NCBI RefSeq assembly: GCF_021739025.1
Contig: NZ_JAKKOT010000007.1
Span: forward strand, 310,001-374,000
Direction of reading: 5' to 3'
From: Gordonia liuliyuniae
GTDB taxonomy: Bacteria > Actinomycetota > Actinomycetes > Mycobacteriales > Mycobacteriaceae
Length of the DNA: 64,000 bases
The notes below the pieces were generated by a model. The model saw only the letters and a program-made list of their open reading frames with translations, had not been told where the DNA came from and did no database searches. Made by a program: the position numbers and the translations under genes. Position 1 is the first letter of the stretch; the number at the start of each line of letters is the position of its first letter. Shown one piece after another: positions 1 through 8,565 of the stretch.

Positions 1-182
1 CCGGGGAGGCGCTCGCTCGCGACGAGATCATGACGCAGGTCTGGGGATCGGCCGATCTGCGGTCGTCGAAGACGCTCGACATGCACATCTCGTGGATCCG
101 GCGGAAGATCGGCGACGACCAGCCGACGCGGAGCAAGCACATCGTCACCGTGCGCGGTGTCGGGTTCAGGTTCGATCCGTAG
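1..182 (+). CDS. Response regulator, C-terminal part (OmpR-type winged helix), truncated by window edge
   Basis: Only the last 59 codons are inside the window, in the frame starting at base 3. They read as the end of an OmpR/PhoB winged-helix DNA-binding domain: a DEIMTQVWG helix, then SSKTLDMHISWIRRKIGDD (recognition helix) and the terminal hairpin VRGVGFRF, ending in TAG at 180-182. It is followed at once by a histidine kinase, so this is the regulator of a two-component pair. The receiver domain lies upstream and the signal is unknown. The family assignment is secure; the specific system is not identifiable. Confidence 0.9.
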   Translation, partial: GEALARDEIMTQVWGSADLRSSKTLDMHISWIRRKIGDDQPTRSKHIVTVRGVGFRFDP

Positions 183-192
183 AGGTGTCCGC

Positions 193-1518
193 GTGCGCAA
201 TCGAATACTGAAGATGATGATCGTCACCGTCGCGTTGATGGGGCTCCTCCTCGGTGTGCCGTTGACGATCCTCTCCGTCCAGGCCATGTCCCAGGAGGCG
301 CGCCAGAACCTGTCGTCGAGCCTCAAACGCATCTCCGAGTACGTGCTGTCCGAAGAGACTGGCGGCCACGGCGTCCCGCTCACCGACCTCGATCTCGACC
401 AGTTCAGGCTGTTGGTCCCGTCGGGCGGGCGGCTGAGTCTCGACGTTGACGCCGATCGCCCGGACGGAACGGTGATGTCGGTGCATCGGGAGATCGGCGC
501 CGAGCAGCATGCCGACACGATCGCCGAGTCGGTGAGTCTGGGGCCGCAGGCGCGCATGACTTTGGAGATTCCGGAGGAGAACGTGCGGCCACGGCAGCTG
601 GTCGCGGTCGGGGTGCTGTTCCTGGTGATCACCGGGTCGGTCGCCGGTGGTGCGATCGTCGCGGTGGTAACGGCCCGCAGGCTGTCCGAGCCGTTGACGG
701 CGGTCGCCGCACGTGCGGGTGCGATGGCCCGCGGTGACTTCTCATCCGAATGGCCGTCGTACGGCATCGACGAGCTCGACCGCGTCGCGGAGGCGTTGGC
801 CGACGCGAACCGTGAGATCGTGTTGCGGCTGGAGCGGGAGGGCGAGATCGTCGGAGACGTCTCCCATCAGCTGCGTAGCAGGCTCACCGCTGTCCACCTG
901 CGGTTGGACGAGCTGACTCTGCACAGCGACCCGGCCGTCGTCATCGAGGCGGAGGCCGGGCTCGAACAGGTCGAACGCCTGTCGCGGGAGCTCGACGAGC
1001 TGGTCGCCGCGTCGCGCGAGGACACCGCAGGCCGCGGCGCGATCGATGCGCGGGACGTCGTCGACACGTTGATCGGCGACTTCGAGCCGGCGTTCCGGGC
1101 CAAGGGCAGGCGGCTGCGCTCGGAGACATTGGGTCGGATCCCGATGATCGCCGGGAAGCCGGGGCGTCTCCGGGAGGCGTTGAGCGTGCTGATCGACAAC
1201 TCGCTGCAGCACGGCGCGGGTACCACCACCGTTCGGATCGCGAACCTGCCGGCCGCCGAGATGGTGCGGTTGACGGTCGCCGACAGCGGGCCGGGCATCC
1301 CCGACGAGATCGCGCTGGACGTGTTTCGACGCGGGTTCTCCGGCGGCAGCCGCAGCGGTATGGGGCTGTCGTTGTCGCGGGCGCTCATCGAAGCCGAAGG
1401 CGGGCGGCTGGACCTGACGTCGCGGCGGCCCGCGGTGTTCGCGATCGTGCTACCGGCTCGAGGACGGCGGCCGTTCGACGACGGTCACGTCAGGCGTGAC
1501 CGAGTTCCTCATCGGTGA
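193..1518 (+). CDS. Sensor histidine kinase of a two-component system
   Basis: A membrane sensor kinase of 441 residues if read from GTG at 193, which has AGAGG 8 bases upstream; an in-frame GTG at 157 would overlap the regulator. A transmembrane helix at about 9-31 and another at about 136-163 flank a short extracytoplasmic sensor region of about 100 residues. A HAMP linker follows, then the HisKA helix with phosphoacceptor His225 (GDVSHQLRS), then a HATPase domain with N box (LIDNSLQHG), G1 box (DSGPGIP) and G2 box (GMGLSLSR). It runs 11 bases after the regulator and surely shares its transcript. The small periplasmic loop has no recognisable ligand domain. Confidence 0.92.
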   Translation: MRNRILKMMIVTVALMGLLLGVPLTILSVQAMSQEARQNLSSSLKRISEYVLSEETGGHGVPLTDLDLDQFRLLVPSGGRLSLDVDADRPDGTVMSVHREIGAEQHADTIAESVSLGPQARMTLEIPEENVRPRQLVAVGVLFLVITGSVAGGAIVAVVTARRLSEPLTAVAARAGAMARGDFSSEWPSYGIDELDRVAEALADANREIVLRLEREGEIVGDVSHQLRSRLTAVHLRLDELTLHSDPAVVIEAEAGLEQVERLSRELDELVAASREDTAGRGAIDARDVVDTLIGDFEPAFRAKGRRLRSETLGRIPMIAGKPGRLREALSVLIDNSLQHGAGTTTVRIANLPAAEMVRLTVADSGPGIPDEIALDVFRRGFSGGSRSGMGLSLSRALIEAEGGRLDLTSRRPAVFAIVLPARGRRPFDDGHVRRDRVPHR

Positions 1519-2083
1519 GCTCGTCGGGGTTCGGGTTGACGTCGGTCGAGCCGCTGCCGCGCGGCTCCTCGTCGGGGAATGCGAAGCGTCGCAGCGCCCA
1601 GAATCGGAATGCCATGCCGAACAGGTTGCCGATGATGAACGCGAGTAAGAAGTCGAGGACGGCGAGCTCAAGGCCCGCCAAATTCTCACGCATCCCGAAG
1701 ACGTTGTTGGCCAACCAGAGCGGGGCCGCGGTGAGAAGCACCGCGACGCCGCTGATCAGGAAGAACAGCAGGGCTTCGTGGTGTCGTTCGCGTCCGCCGC
1801 GATTCTTGAACGCCCACTCGCGGTTGAGGATGTAACTCAGGATCGTCGCGACGACGCCGGAGATGATCCGGGCGACCACTGGTTTCTGTTCGAGAACGGT
1901 GAACGCGAGCATGTAGTAGATCGCGGTGTCGATGACGAATGTCGTGCCGCCGACGATGGCGAATTTGATGAGCTCGCTGTGCTTCATGACGAGCCGGTGG
2001 AGTGGCCCCGGCAGCATGGAGACTGCCTTGTCGATTGTCAGCACAACGGACGAGTCTACGTAATCCTCCCGGCACACACACAT
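1490..2083 (-). CDS. GtrA-family four-helix membrane protein
   Basis: A 197-residue protein with four hydrophobic helices and the GtrA signature LIKFAIVGGTTFVIDTAIYY near its start. GtrA proteins are thought to move or anchor polyprenyl-linked sugars; in mycobacteria the homologue (Rv3277) also lies next to purK. Two further starts exist: GTG at 2044 (184 residues) and an ATG 27 bases later. A GGGAGG sits about 20 bases before the GTG, too far to settle it, so the first 13-20 residues are uncertain. The C-terminus overlaps the convergent kinase gene by 29 bases. The tail is acidic and cytoplasmic. Confidence 0.85.
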   Translation of the reverse strand: MCVCREDYVDSSVVLTIDKAVSMLPGPLHRLVMKHSELIKFAIVGGTTFVIDTAIYYMLAFTVLEQKPVVARIISGVVATILSYILNREWAFKNRGGRERHHEALLFFLISGVAVLLTAAPLWLANNVFGMRENLAGLELAVLDFLLAFIIGNLFGMAFRFWALRRFAFPDEEPRGSGSTDVNPNPDELTDEELGHA

Positions 2084-2133
2084 CCGCGGACGTCTGTGCG
2101 GCGTTTCGTGCCGGACATGACACCATTGACGCC

Positions 2134-3393
2134 GTGAGTTCGCAACCGCGTCGTACAGAACTGGGTCGCACAGAATCGCGCCGGACAGAATCGGGCATGC
2201 CGACTGTCACCATGATCGGGGGCGGGCAGCTGGCCCGCATGACCCATCAATCCGCGATCGCGCTGGGCCAGTGCCTTCGTGTGCTGGCCAGTGGCCCGAC
2301 CGACCCGGCGGCCCAGGTGAGCGGCGACGTCGTCTTCGGCTCTCACGAGGTCCTCGACGACCTTCGCGAGGCGGCTGAAGGCGCGGTCGCGTTGACGTTC
2401 GATCATGAGGGTGTCCCGTTGGGACTCCTGGAGGCGCTCGAGGCCGAGGGCGTCGCGGTGCGCCCGCCGTCGAAGGCGCTGCGGTTCGCGCAAGACAAGC
2501 TCGACATGCGCAACCGGCTCGCCGAACTGGGGCTGCCGGTGCCCGACTACGCCGACCTGTCGGGCGACGTCGCCGCGGCTCGCGACCAGTTGATCGTGTT
2601 CGGGGACCGGAACGACTGGCAGGTCGTGATCAAAGCGGTCCGCGGCGGCTACGACGGGCGTGGCGTGTGGCTGGTCGATGGTCGCGACGAGGCACTCGCG
2701 GTTTTCGACGAGCAGGCGGGCGGCGACACGGTTCTGATGGCCGAGCAGAAGGTGACGATGCGTCGGGAGCTGTCGGCGATGGTCGCGCGGTCGCCGTACG
2801 GTCAGGGCGCTGCGTGGCCGGTCGTCGAGACCGTCCAACGCAACGGGCAGTGCGCCGTGGTGCTCGCGCCCGCGCCCGACCTCGATCGCGAGATCGCGCA
2901 GCAGGCGCAGCAGATGGCGCTCCGATTGGCTGACGAACTCGGCGTGATCGGCGCGATGGCGATGGAACTCTTCGAGACCGCAGACGGCAGGCTCGTCGTC
3001 AACGAATTGGCGATGCGCCCGCACAACAGCGGCCATTGGACGATGGACGGTGCGGTCACCTCGCAGTTCGAGCAGCATCTGCGCGCAGTTCTCGACTATC
3101 CGCTCGGCGACACGTCACCCCGCGCGGAGGTCGTGGTCATGGCGAACGTCCTGGGCGCCGAGCAGACGCCGGAGATGTCGGTCGACGAACGTCTGCACCA
3201 TCTGTTCGCGCGGATGCCCGATGCGAAGGTCCACATGTACGGCAAGGGAGAGCGGCGCGATCGGAAGGTCGGCCACGTCAACGTCGTCGGCGCACCCGGC
3301 GACGACGTGGACAGGGTCCGCGAACGCGCGGAACGTGCCGCGCACTGGATGAGCCACGCCGTCTGGACCGACGGCTGGGACCCGCACGCCTGA
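2134..3393 (+). CDS. purK: N5-carboxyaminoimidazole ribonucleotide synthase PurK
   Basis: PurK uses ATP and bicarbonate to carboxylate aminoimidazole ribonucleotide, the step before PurE in purine synthesis. The fold is ATP-grasp: an N-terminal nucleotide-like domain starting TVTMIGGGQLARM, the lid loop VIKAVRGGYDGRGVWLV, and the metal/ATP residues MAMELFETADGRLVVNELAMRPHNSGH. From GTG at 2134 it has 419 residues; an ATG at 2197 would give 398 and start right at the core. The 21 codons between them are a triplicated RTE repeat, so the start is uncertain. PurE follows 100 bases downstream, with its own ribosome site. Confidence 0.93.
   Translation: MSSQPRRTELGRTESRRTESGMPTVTMIGGGQLARMTHQSAIALGQCLRVLASGPTDPAAQVSGDVVFGSHEVLDDLREAAEGAVALTFDHEGVPLGLLEALEAEGVAVRPPSKALRFAQDKLDMRNRLAELGLPVPDYADLSGDVAAARDQLIVFGDRNDWQVVIKAVRGGYDGRGVWLVDGRDEALAVFDEQAGGDTVLMAEQKVTMRRELSAMVARSPYGQGAAWPVVETVQRNGQCAVVLAPAPDLDREIAQQAQQMALRLADELGVIGAMAMELFETADGRLVVNELAMRPHNSGHWTMDGAVTSQFEQHLRAVLDYPLGDTSPRAEVVVMANVLGAEQTPEMSVDERLHHLFARMPDAKVHMYGKGERRDRKVGHVNVVGAPGDDVDRVRERAERAAHWMSHAVWTDGWDPHA
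2152..2196 (+). repeat. Three 15-bp tandem units at the start of purK
   Basis: Units at 2152-2166, 2167-2181 and 2182-2196 share the pattern CG-N-ACAGAA. They keep frame and encode RTELG, RTESR and RTESG. The array ends directly before the ATG at 2197, so it lies exactly between the two candidate purK starts. Confidence 0.8.
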
Positions 3394-3493
3394 CATTTCG
3401 CCGTACCACCACGTATAGCGGTAGAACTGGTCGGAAGCGGCTCGGAATCGACGAATACGCGTTGGTACGACGAACCACTTTGGAGGAAGACGA

Positions 3494-4006
3494 ATGGCAG
3501 AACAGACAGGACCTCGCGTCGGCCTCATCATGGGCAGCGATTCGGACTGGCCGACGATGGAGGCCGCCGCCGAGGCACTCGCCGAGTTCGGCGTCCCGTT
3601 CGAGGTCGGTGTCGTCTCCGCGCACCGCACGCCGCAACGCATGCTCGACTATGCGAAGAACGCTGCCGCGCGCGGGGTCTCGGTGATCATCGCCGGTGCA
3701 GGCGGCGCGGCGCACCTGCCGGGGATGGTCGCGTCGGCGACGCCGCTGCCGGTGATCGGCGTGCCGGTCCCGCTCAAATACCTCGACGGCATGGATTCGC
3801 TGCTGTCGATCGTGCAGATGCCCGCGGGCGTCCCGGTCGCGACGGTGTCGATCGGCGGTGCACGGAACGCGGGACTCCTCGCCGTCCGCATTCTCGCCGC
3901 CGGCGATCCCGCCCTCCAGTCGGCGATGGAAACCTTCCAGGCGGGCCTGGAGACGATGGTCCTGGAGAAGGACGAGAAGCTCCGCACGACCCTCCTCGAC
4001 GGCTGA
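3494..4006 (+). CDS. purE: N5-carboxyaminoimidazole ribonucleotide mutase PurE (class I)
   Basis: PurE moves the carboxyl group of N5-CAIR to C4, giving CAIR in purine synthesis. The 170-residue length is normal for class I. Visible motifs are [10 protein letters not shown] (residues 13-22, substrate phosphate and ribose binding), SAHRTPQRM with catalytic His44, and [12 protein letters not shown] strong ribosome site, TGGAGGAAGA, precedes the ATG. It sits after purK, as in mycobacteria, and ends 13 bases before a convergent gene. Confidence 0.96.
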   Translation: MAEQTGPRVGLIMGSDSDWPTMEAAAEALAEFGVPFEVGVVSAHRTPQRMLDYAKNAAARGVSVIIAGAGGAAHLPGMVASATPLPVIGVPVPLKYLDGMDSLLSIVQMPAGVPVATVSIGGARNAGLLAVRILAAGDPALQSAMETFQAGLETMVLEKDEKLRTTLLDG

Positions 4007-4019
4007 TCCGACGCAGGAG

Positions 4020-5042
4020 TCAGCGGGACAGTTCTCGCACCACGTCGCCCGCCGCGATGGCCCGGGCCGAGCGGAAGCCTGATCCGGCCCACAGGTTGAT
4101 GACATGCGGATCGTCGGCCGCCGCTTTACGGATGCCGCCGGTCAACGTGTTGACCTGCGGGTAGGCCGACGGTGCGGCGGCCGTGTTGGCGCGGATGAAG
4201 TCGTTCTCCAACCCGCGGGCGAGGCGACCGGAGTAGGCGCGGGTGGTGACGGTCGTCGTGAACCGCGGGTCTGCCAGCGCGTCGCGATGTGCCTGCCGCG
4301 TGCCCGCTTCGGGAGTCCGCAACAGCAGCGTGCCGATCTGCGCGGCGGCCGCGCCCGCGTCGAGGATCGCGCGGACGTCGGCCGGTCCTGCGACACCGCC
4401 CGCACCGACCGTCGGCAGGCCGGTCTCGGCGACCACCGCGCGCACCAGATCGAGGGTCTCGACCTGTGGATCGGCGTCGGCGATGGCGAACGTCGCGCGA
4501 TGTCCACCGGCCGAGAAGCCTTGCGCGCACAGTGAATCGACGCCGAGCTCGGCGGCGACGCGCGCCTCGGCCACGCTGGTCACGGTCGCCGACACGGCGA
4601 CGTCCACCTCGTGCAGGCGGTCGACGACGCTGTGATCGGGGAGGCCGAACGTGAACGACACCACCGCCGGGCGTTCACGAACGAGCACGTCAACCTTGGC
4701 GTCGAACGAGTCGTCGGTGAACGGCACCGACTCCGGCAGGACGACGCCGACGCGCTCGGCGAGCGGTGCCAGTCGGTCGCGGTACGCAGCCAGCTCGTCA
4801 GGGTCGACGTCGACGCGTTCGGGCACGAACAGGTTGACGCCGAAGGGGCGCGAGGTGAGCGAGGCGATCTCGCGGACGGCCGCCGTCAACGCGCCCGACG
4901 ACAGGTAGGCCCCGCCGTAGAAGCCGAACCCGCCTGCGTCCGATACGGCGGCGGTGAGCGCCGGGGTCGACACACCCCCGGCCATCGGGGCGCCGATGAT
5001 CGTCGGCCCGGAATCGTCGAATGTGTGCACGGTCGTCCTCAT
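4020..5042 (-). CDS. Nitronate monooxygenase (FMN-dependent, 2-nitropropane dioxygenase family)
   Basis: A TIM-barrel flavoenzyme of 340 residues that oxidises nitronates, or a related enzyme of this broad family. Family marks are IIGAPMAGGVSTPAL at the N-terminus, GFGFYGGAYL (FMN phosphate), CAQGFSAGGHRAT with the catalytic His, and a C-terminal GGV/AGG phosphate loop (VGAGGVAGPADVRAIL). The ATG at 5042 overlaps the TGA of the acetyltransferase gene upstream (ATGA), so it is the last gene of a coupled three-gene operon. The physiological substrate is not visible in the sequence. Confidence 0.88.
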   Translation of the reverse strand: MRTTVHTFDDSGPTIIGAPMAGGVSTPALTAAVSDAGGFGFYGGAYLSSGALTAAVREIASLTSRPFGVNLFVPERVDVDPDELAAYRDRLAPLAERVGVVLPESVPFTDDSFDAKVDVLVRERPAVVSFTFGLPDHSVVDRLHEVDVAVSATVTSVAEARVAAELGVDSLCAQGFSAGGHRATFAIADADPQVETLDLVRAVVAETGLPTVGAGGVAGPADVRAILDAGAAAAQIGTLLLRTPEAGTRQAHRDALADPRFTTTVTTRAYSGRLARGLENDFIRANTAAAPSAYPQVNTLTGGIRKAAADDPHVINLWAGSGFRSARAIAAGDVVRELSR

Positions 5043-5734
5043 CTCACTCGCAGGATCTCCAGGGGCAGCTCGGAGGTGAGCGTGAACCCCATCTTCTCGT
5101 ACAGGCGGCGCGCCGGGTTGTCGGCCGTCGTGTGCAGGAACGGTGCGCGGCCGTCGGCGACGGTCATCTCCGCTACGGCGGCGACGAGCCGCCGCGCCAG
5201 CCCGCGTCCGCGCGCGTCGGGATGCGTGCACACCGCGCTGATCTCGGTCCATCCGGGCAGCTCCAGGCGTTGACCGGCCATGGCGAGAAGTCGGCCCGAG
5301 TCGGGGTCGCGGTAGCCGAGGTACGCGCCCATCTCGATGGTGCGAGGCAGGAACGGGCCCGGCTCGGTGAGCTCGACGAGCGCCGTCATCTCCGGCACGT
5401 CCGCGGGGCCGAGTCGAACCACCTCCGGATCGGCCGCGGGTGCGACGGCGTCACCGCGGTACTGCACCAGGGCGACGGTGGCGACCACCTCGAACTGGTC
5501 GGGCAGCCTCGTCCTGCGGTCGCGTAGGGATGCGGTACGCCCCCGTCCGGTCAAAGCGGCGAGGTCGGCGTAGTCCTGGTCGGTCATCTCGCGTGGATGA
5601 CCGTAGAACACCGACACGTCGGGTTCGAAGGTGACGATGTTCCCGCGGGTCCGGGCGAACCGTGCCTGGGGTCCGCGCAGCGCGGCGGTGAACGGGTCAT
5701 CGAGCACATTCGTTGGGACGGCCTGCGGGTTCAC
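5039..5734 (-). CDS. GNAT-family N-acetyltransferase
   Basis: A 231-residue protein with a C-terminal GNAT fold; the acetyl-CoA loop is DARGRGLARRL, followed by the ADNPARRLYEKMGF segment typical of the family's last strand. The first 100 residues form an N-terminal arm that resembles a degenerate second GNAT half. I chose GTG at 5734 because it overlaps the TGA of the upstream hydrolase gene (GTGA), and the gene's own stop overlaps the next start (ATGA). The acceptor substrate is unknown. Confidence 0.82.
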   Translation of the reverse strand: MNPQAVPTNVLDDPFTAALRGPQARFARTRGNIVTFEPDVSVFYGHPREMTDQDYADLAALTGRGRTASLRDRRTRLPDQFEVVATVALVQYRGDAVAPAADPEVVRLGPADVPEMTALVELTEPGPFLPRTIEMGAYLGYRDPDSGRLLAMAGQRLELPGWTEISAVCTHPDARGRGLARRLVAAVAEMTVADGRAPFLHTTADNPARRLYEKMGFTLTSELPLEILRVR

Positions 5735-6576
5735 GCGTGCTGCAGCTTCTGCCGAAAGAACCCGATGATCTGGTCGAGGGTGTCGCGGGTCGGCTGGCCG
5801 GGCTCGTCGATGAGATGCTCGGTGACCACCGAGTGCGGCGGAAGGGTGCCGTCCGGGTTCGCTGCGTCGTCGGGGAGTTCGACACCGATGAAGGCGTCGC
5901 CGAGTTCGCGTCGGAGGAACTCGAACCGTCCGCCGGGCGAGAGTGCGTCGCCCTCGAAACGCGTGCCCATCACTTGCAGGCTCTCGCTGCGGCAGCGTGA
6001 ACGCACGCACGCCAGGTCTTCCGGCGAGATGTCGATCGTGCGGCGTCGGCTCGGCGTGATGCCCAGCGGCAACGATGGCTGCGACAGGACTGGCGCGAGC
6101 ATCGTGTCGTCCACCGACATTCCCAGCGCGAAGCCGCCGGTCACGCACATGCCGATCGCGCCGATCCCCGGACCGCCGCATTCGCGGTGGGCGACCCGGC
6201 CGAGTGCGCGGAGCCACGCCACGACCGGTGACGTCTCGCCGACGGCGAAGATCGTGAACTCGCGGCTCACGCACACCTTGCTCAGGGAGCGGACCATGCC
6301 AGCGCCCGCTCGCGGCAGGTCCGACAGTCCGCCTGGGTTCGGTTCGGCGCCGTCGACGCCGAACAACGACGGGACGAAGACAGTGAAGCCTGCGTCGGCG
6401 ACACGGCGCGCGAACTCGGCGACCTTCGGGGTCACCCCGGGAATCTCCGGGATGACGATGACGGCGGGTCCGTCGCCGAGTCGATAGTAGTGGTGCGTGA
6501 TCGCCTCGTGGGTGAACTCGCGGCGGTCGAATCCGGTGAGGGCAGCAGGGATTTCCACCACTCCAGCTTGCCTCAC
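5731..6576 (-). CDS. Dienelactone hydrolase-family alpha/beta hydrolase
   Basis: About 280 residues. The first strand and oxyanion region read AVIVIPEIPGVTPKVAEFARRVADAG, and the nucleophile elbow is GMCVTGG, so the nucleophile is cysteine as in dienelactone hydrolases. A late His (PPHSVV) is the likely catalytic base. Three GTG starts are possible (6576, 6561, 6558); a GGAGG lies beside the first, which favours the inner ones. It heads a coupled operon with an acetyltransferase and a nitronate monooxygenase and is divergent from a TetR gene 26 bases away. Confidence 0.85.
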   Translation of the reverse strand: MRQAGVVEIPAALTGFDRREFTHEAITHHYYRLGDGPAVIVIPEIPGVTPKVAEFARRVADAGFTVFVPSLFGVDGAEPNPGGLSDLPRAGAGMVRSLSKVCVSREFTIFAVGETSPVVAWLRALGRVAHRECGGPGIGAIGMCVTGGFALGMSVDDTMLAPVLSQPSLPLGITPSRRRTIDISPEDLACVRSRCRSESLQVMGTRFEGDALSPGGRFEFLRRELGDAFIGVELPDDAANPDGTLPPHSVVTEHLIDEPGQPTRDTLDQIIGFFRQKLQHA

Positions 6577-6602
6577 CTCCGCCGCGTTGGATACTGGATG
6601 CC

Positions 6603-7313
6603 ATGAGTGCGGGCGCAGTAGCGAACGAGTCCGACTCGGCGGGATTCCGGATGCAGGTCGTCGCCGAGTCGATCCGATTGTTCGCCGAGCACGGATACGA
6701 GGCGACGACGGTCGACGCCGTCGCCGCGGCGGCCGGCGTGTCGCGTCGCACCCTGTTCCGACAGTTCCGGTCCAAAGAGGACTTCATCTTCGCCGACCAC
6801 GAGCAGCTGATGGCGCTGGTCGCCGAGCAGTTGGCGGCGGCCGAGGCCGCAGGCGATGACCCGTGGTGGTCGGTCTGTCTCGCGGCCGAGGAGGTCTTCG
6901 CACACTTCGCGGCTCATCGTGACCTCGCGACGGGACGGTATCGAGTGGTGTCGCAGGTCCCCGCGCTGCGTGATCGGGAACTCGTCACCACCTACCGCTA
7001 TCAGCGGCTCTTCGAGGATTCGCTGCGGCGTCGACTGCCGGATGTCCCACGTGTTCGGCAGGTGGCCTACGCGGCGGCGGTGACCGGTGCACACAATCAT
7101 CTGCTTCGTCAGATGGTGCGGGGCGACGCGGCGGCGACCGCCGATGCGCTCCGCGCCGAGCTGCGACGGATCCACGCGAGCGCGGTGATGCCCAGCGGGG
7201 CAAGCGCACCGCAGACCAACGCGGTCACGGTGGTCGCCCACGGCGCGGATCTCAGTCCGGATGAGATAGCCGACATTGTCCGCGAACGATTGACCTGGCA
7301 CGCAGTGCCATGA
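6603..7313 (+). CDS. TetR-family transcriptional regulator
   Basis: A 236-residue regulator with an N-terminal TetR helix-turn-helix (residues about 15-60: EHGYEATTVDAVAAAAGVSRRTLFRQFRS) and a helical ligand domain. It lies between the divergent hydrolase operon (start-to-start gap 26 bases) and fadE25 (68 bases downstream, same strand), so it may control either or both. The very short divergent gap means any operator there would overlap both promoters. The ligand is unknown; an acyl-CoA would fit the fadE25 neighbour. Confidence 0.9.
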   Translation: MSAGAVANESDSAGFRMQVVAESIRLFAEHGYEATTVDAVAAAAGVSRRTLFRQFRSKEDFIFADHEQLMALVAEQLAAAEAAGDDPWWSVCLAAEEVFAHFAAHRDLATGRYRVVSQVPALRDRELVTTYRYQRLFEDSLRRRLPDVPRVRQVAYAAAVTGAHNHLLRQMVRGDAAATADALRAELRRIHASAVMPSGASAPQTNAVTVVAHGADLSPDEIADIVRERLTWHAVP

Positions 7314-7381
7314 TGAACTCAGGTAGTTCCCCAATCAGTGACACTCAGTGACAGCGCTGATGTCGGTTAAAGGAGTAGTCC

Positions 7382-8551
7382 ATGGGCAAGTTCGGTAACC
7401 CCGATTTCGACCTCTTCCAGCTGCCGGAAGAACACGAGGCACTTCGTGAGGCGATCCGTGCGCTCAGCGAGAAGGAGATCGCGCCGCACGCGAAGGACGT
7501 CGACGAGAACGCCCGCTTCCCCGAGGAGGCTCGTGCCGCCCTCGTCGCCAACGGCTTCAACGCCGTGCACGTTCCCGAGCAGTTCGAAGGTCAGGGCGCC
7601 GACTCGCTCGCCGCCTGCATCGTGATCGAAGAGGTCGCCCGCGTCGACGTGTCCGCCTCGCTCATCCCGGCCGTCAACAAGCTCGGCACCATGGGCCTGA
7701 TCCTCTCCGGTTCGGACGAGCTCAAGGCCAAGGTCCTGCCGTCGATCGCATCGGGTGAGGCGATGGCGTCGTACGCCCTGTCCGAGCGCGAAGCGGGCAG
7801 TGACGCCGCGGCCATGAAGACCCGCGCCCGCCGCGACGGCGACACCTGGGTGCTCAACGGCTCCAAGTGCTGGATCACCAACGGTGGACAGTCCGCCTGG
7901 TACACCGTCATGGCCGTCACCGACCCCGAGAAGGGCGCCAATGGCATCTCGGCGTTCATGGTCCACAAGGACGACCCGGGCTTCACCGTCGGACCGCTCG
8001 AGCACAAGCTCGGCATCAAGGGCAGCCCGACCGCCGAACTGTATTTCGAGAACTGCACCATCCCCGAGGACCGGATCATCGGTGACGAGGGCACCGGCTT
8101 CAAGACCGCGCTCGCCACCCTCGATCACACCCGCCCGACGATCGGCGCGCAGGCGATCGGTGTCGCTCAGGGTGCGCTCGACGCGGCCATCGCTTACGTC
8201 AAGGAGCGCAAGCAGTTCGGCAAGACCATCAGCCAGTTCCAGGGCGTCGAGTTCATGATCGCCGATATGGCGATGAAGGTCGAGGCCGCTCGCCTCATGG
8301 TGTACGCGGCGGCATCACGTGCCGAGCGCGGCGCAGGCCCCCTCGGGTTCATCTCGTCGGCGTCCAAGTGCATGGCGTCCGACGTCGCGATGGAGGTCAC
8401 CACCGACGCCGTCCAGCTGTTCGGCGGTGCCGGCTACACCACCGACTTCCCGGTGGAGCGCATGATGCGTGACGCCAAGATCACCCAGATCTACGAGGGC
8501 ACCAACCAGGTCCAGCGCATGGTCATGGCTCGCGCGCTGCTGCGCGGCTGA
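7382..8551 (+). CDS. fadE25: Acyl-CoA dehydrogenase, FadE25 type
   Basis: A 389-residue FAD enzyme that introduces the alpha-beta double bond into acyl-CoA. Signatures are YALSEREAGSDAAAMKTRA and WITNGG (FAD and substrate contacts), DHTRPTIGAQAIGVAQGALD, and the C-terminal IYEGTNQVQRMV with the catalytic base Glu372. The length is that of short/medium-chain family members. A strong ribosome site (AAAGGAG) stands 7 bases before the ATG. In mycobacteria fadE25 is also next to purE-purK, which supports orthology. It has high identity-type motifs throughout and no sign of decay. Confidence 0.94.
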   Translation: MGKFGNPDFDLFQLPEEHEALREAIRALSEKEIAPHAKDVDENARFPEEARAALVANGFNAVHVPEQFEGQGADSLAACIVIEEVARVDVSASLIPAVNKLGTMGLILSGSDELKAKVLPSIASGEAMASYALSEREAGSDAAAMKTRARRDGDTWVLNGSKCWITNGGQSAWYTVMAVTDPEKGANGISAFMVHKDDPGFTVGPLEHKLGIKGSPTAELYFENCTIPEDRIIGDEGTGFKTALATLDHTRPTIGAQAIGVAQGALDAAIAYVKERKQFGKTISQFQGVEFMIADMAMKVEAARLMVYAAASRAERGAGPLGFISSASKCMASDVAMEVTTDAVQLFGGAGYTTDFPVERMMRDAKITQIYEGTNQVQRMVMARALLRG

Positions 8552-8565
8552 GTCGAGAAGACGCC

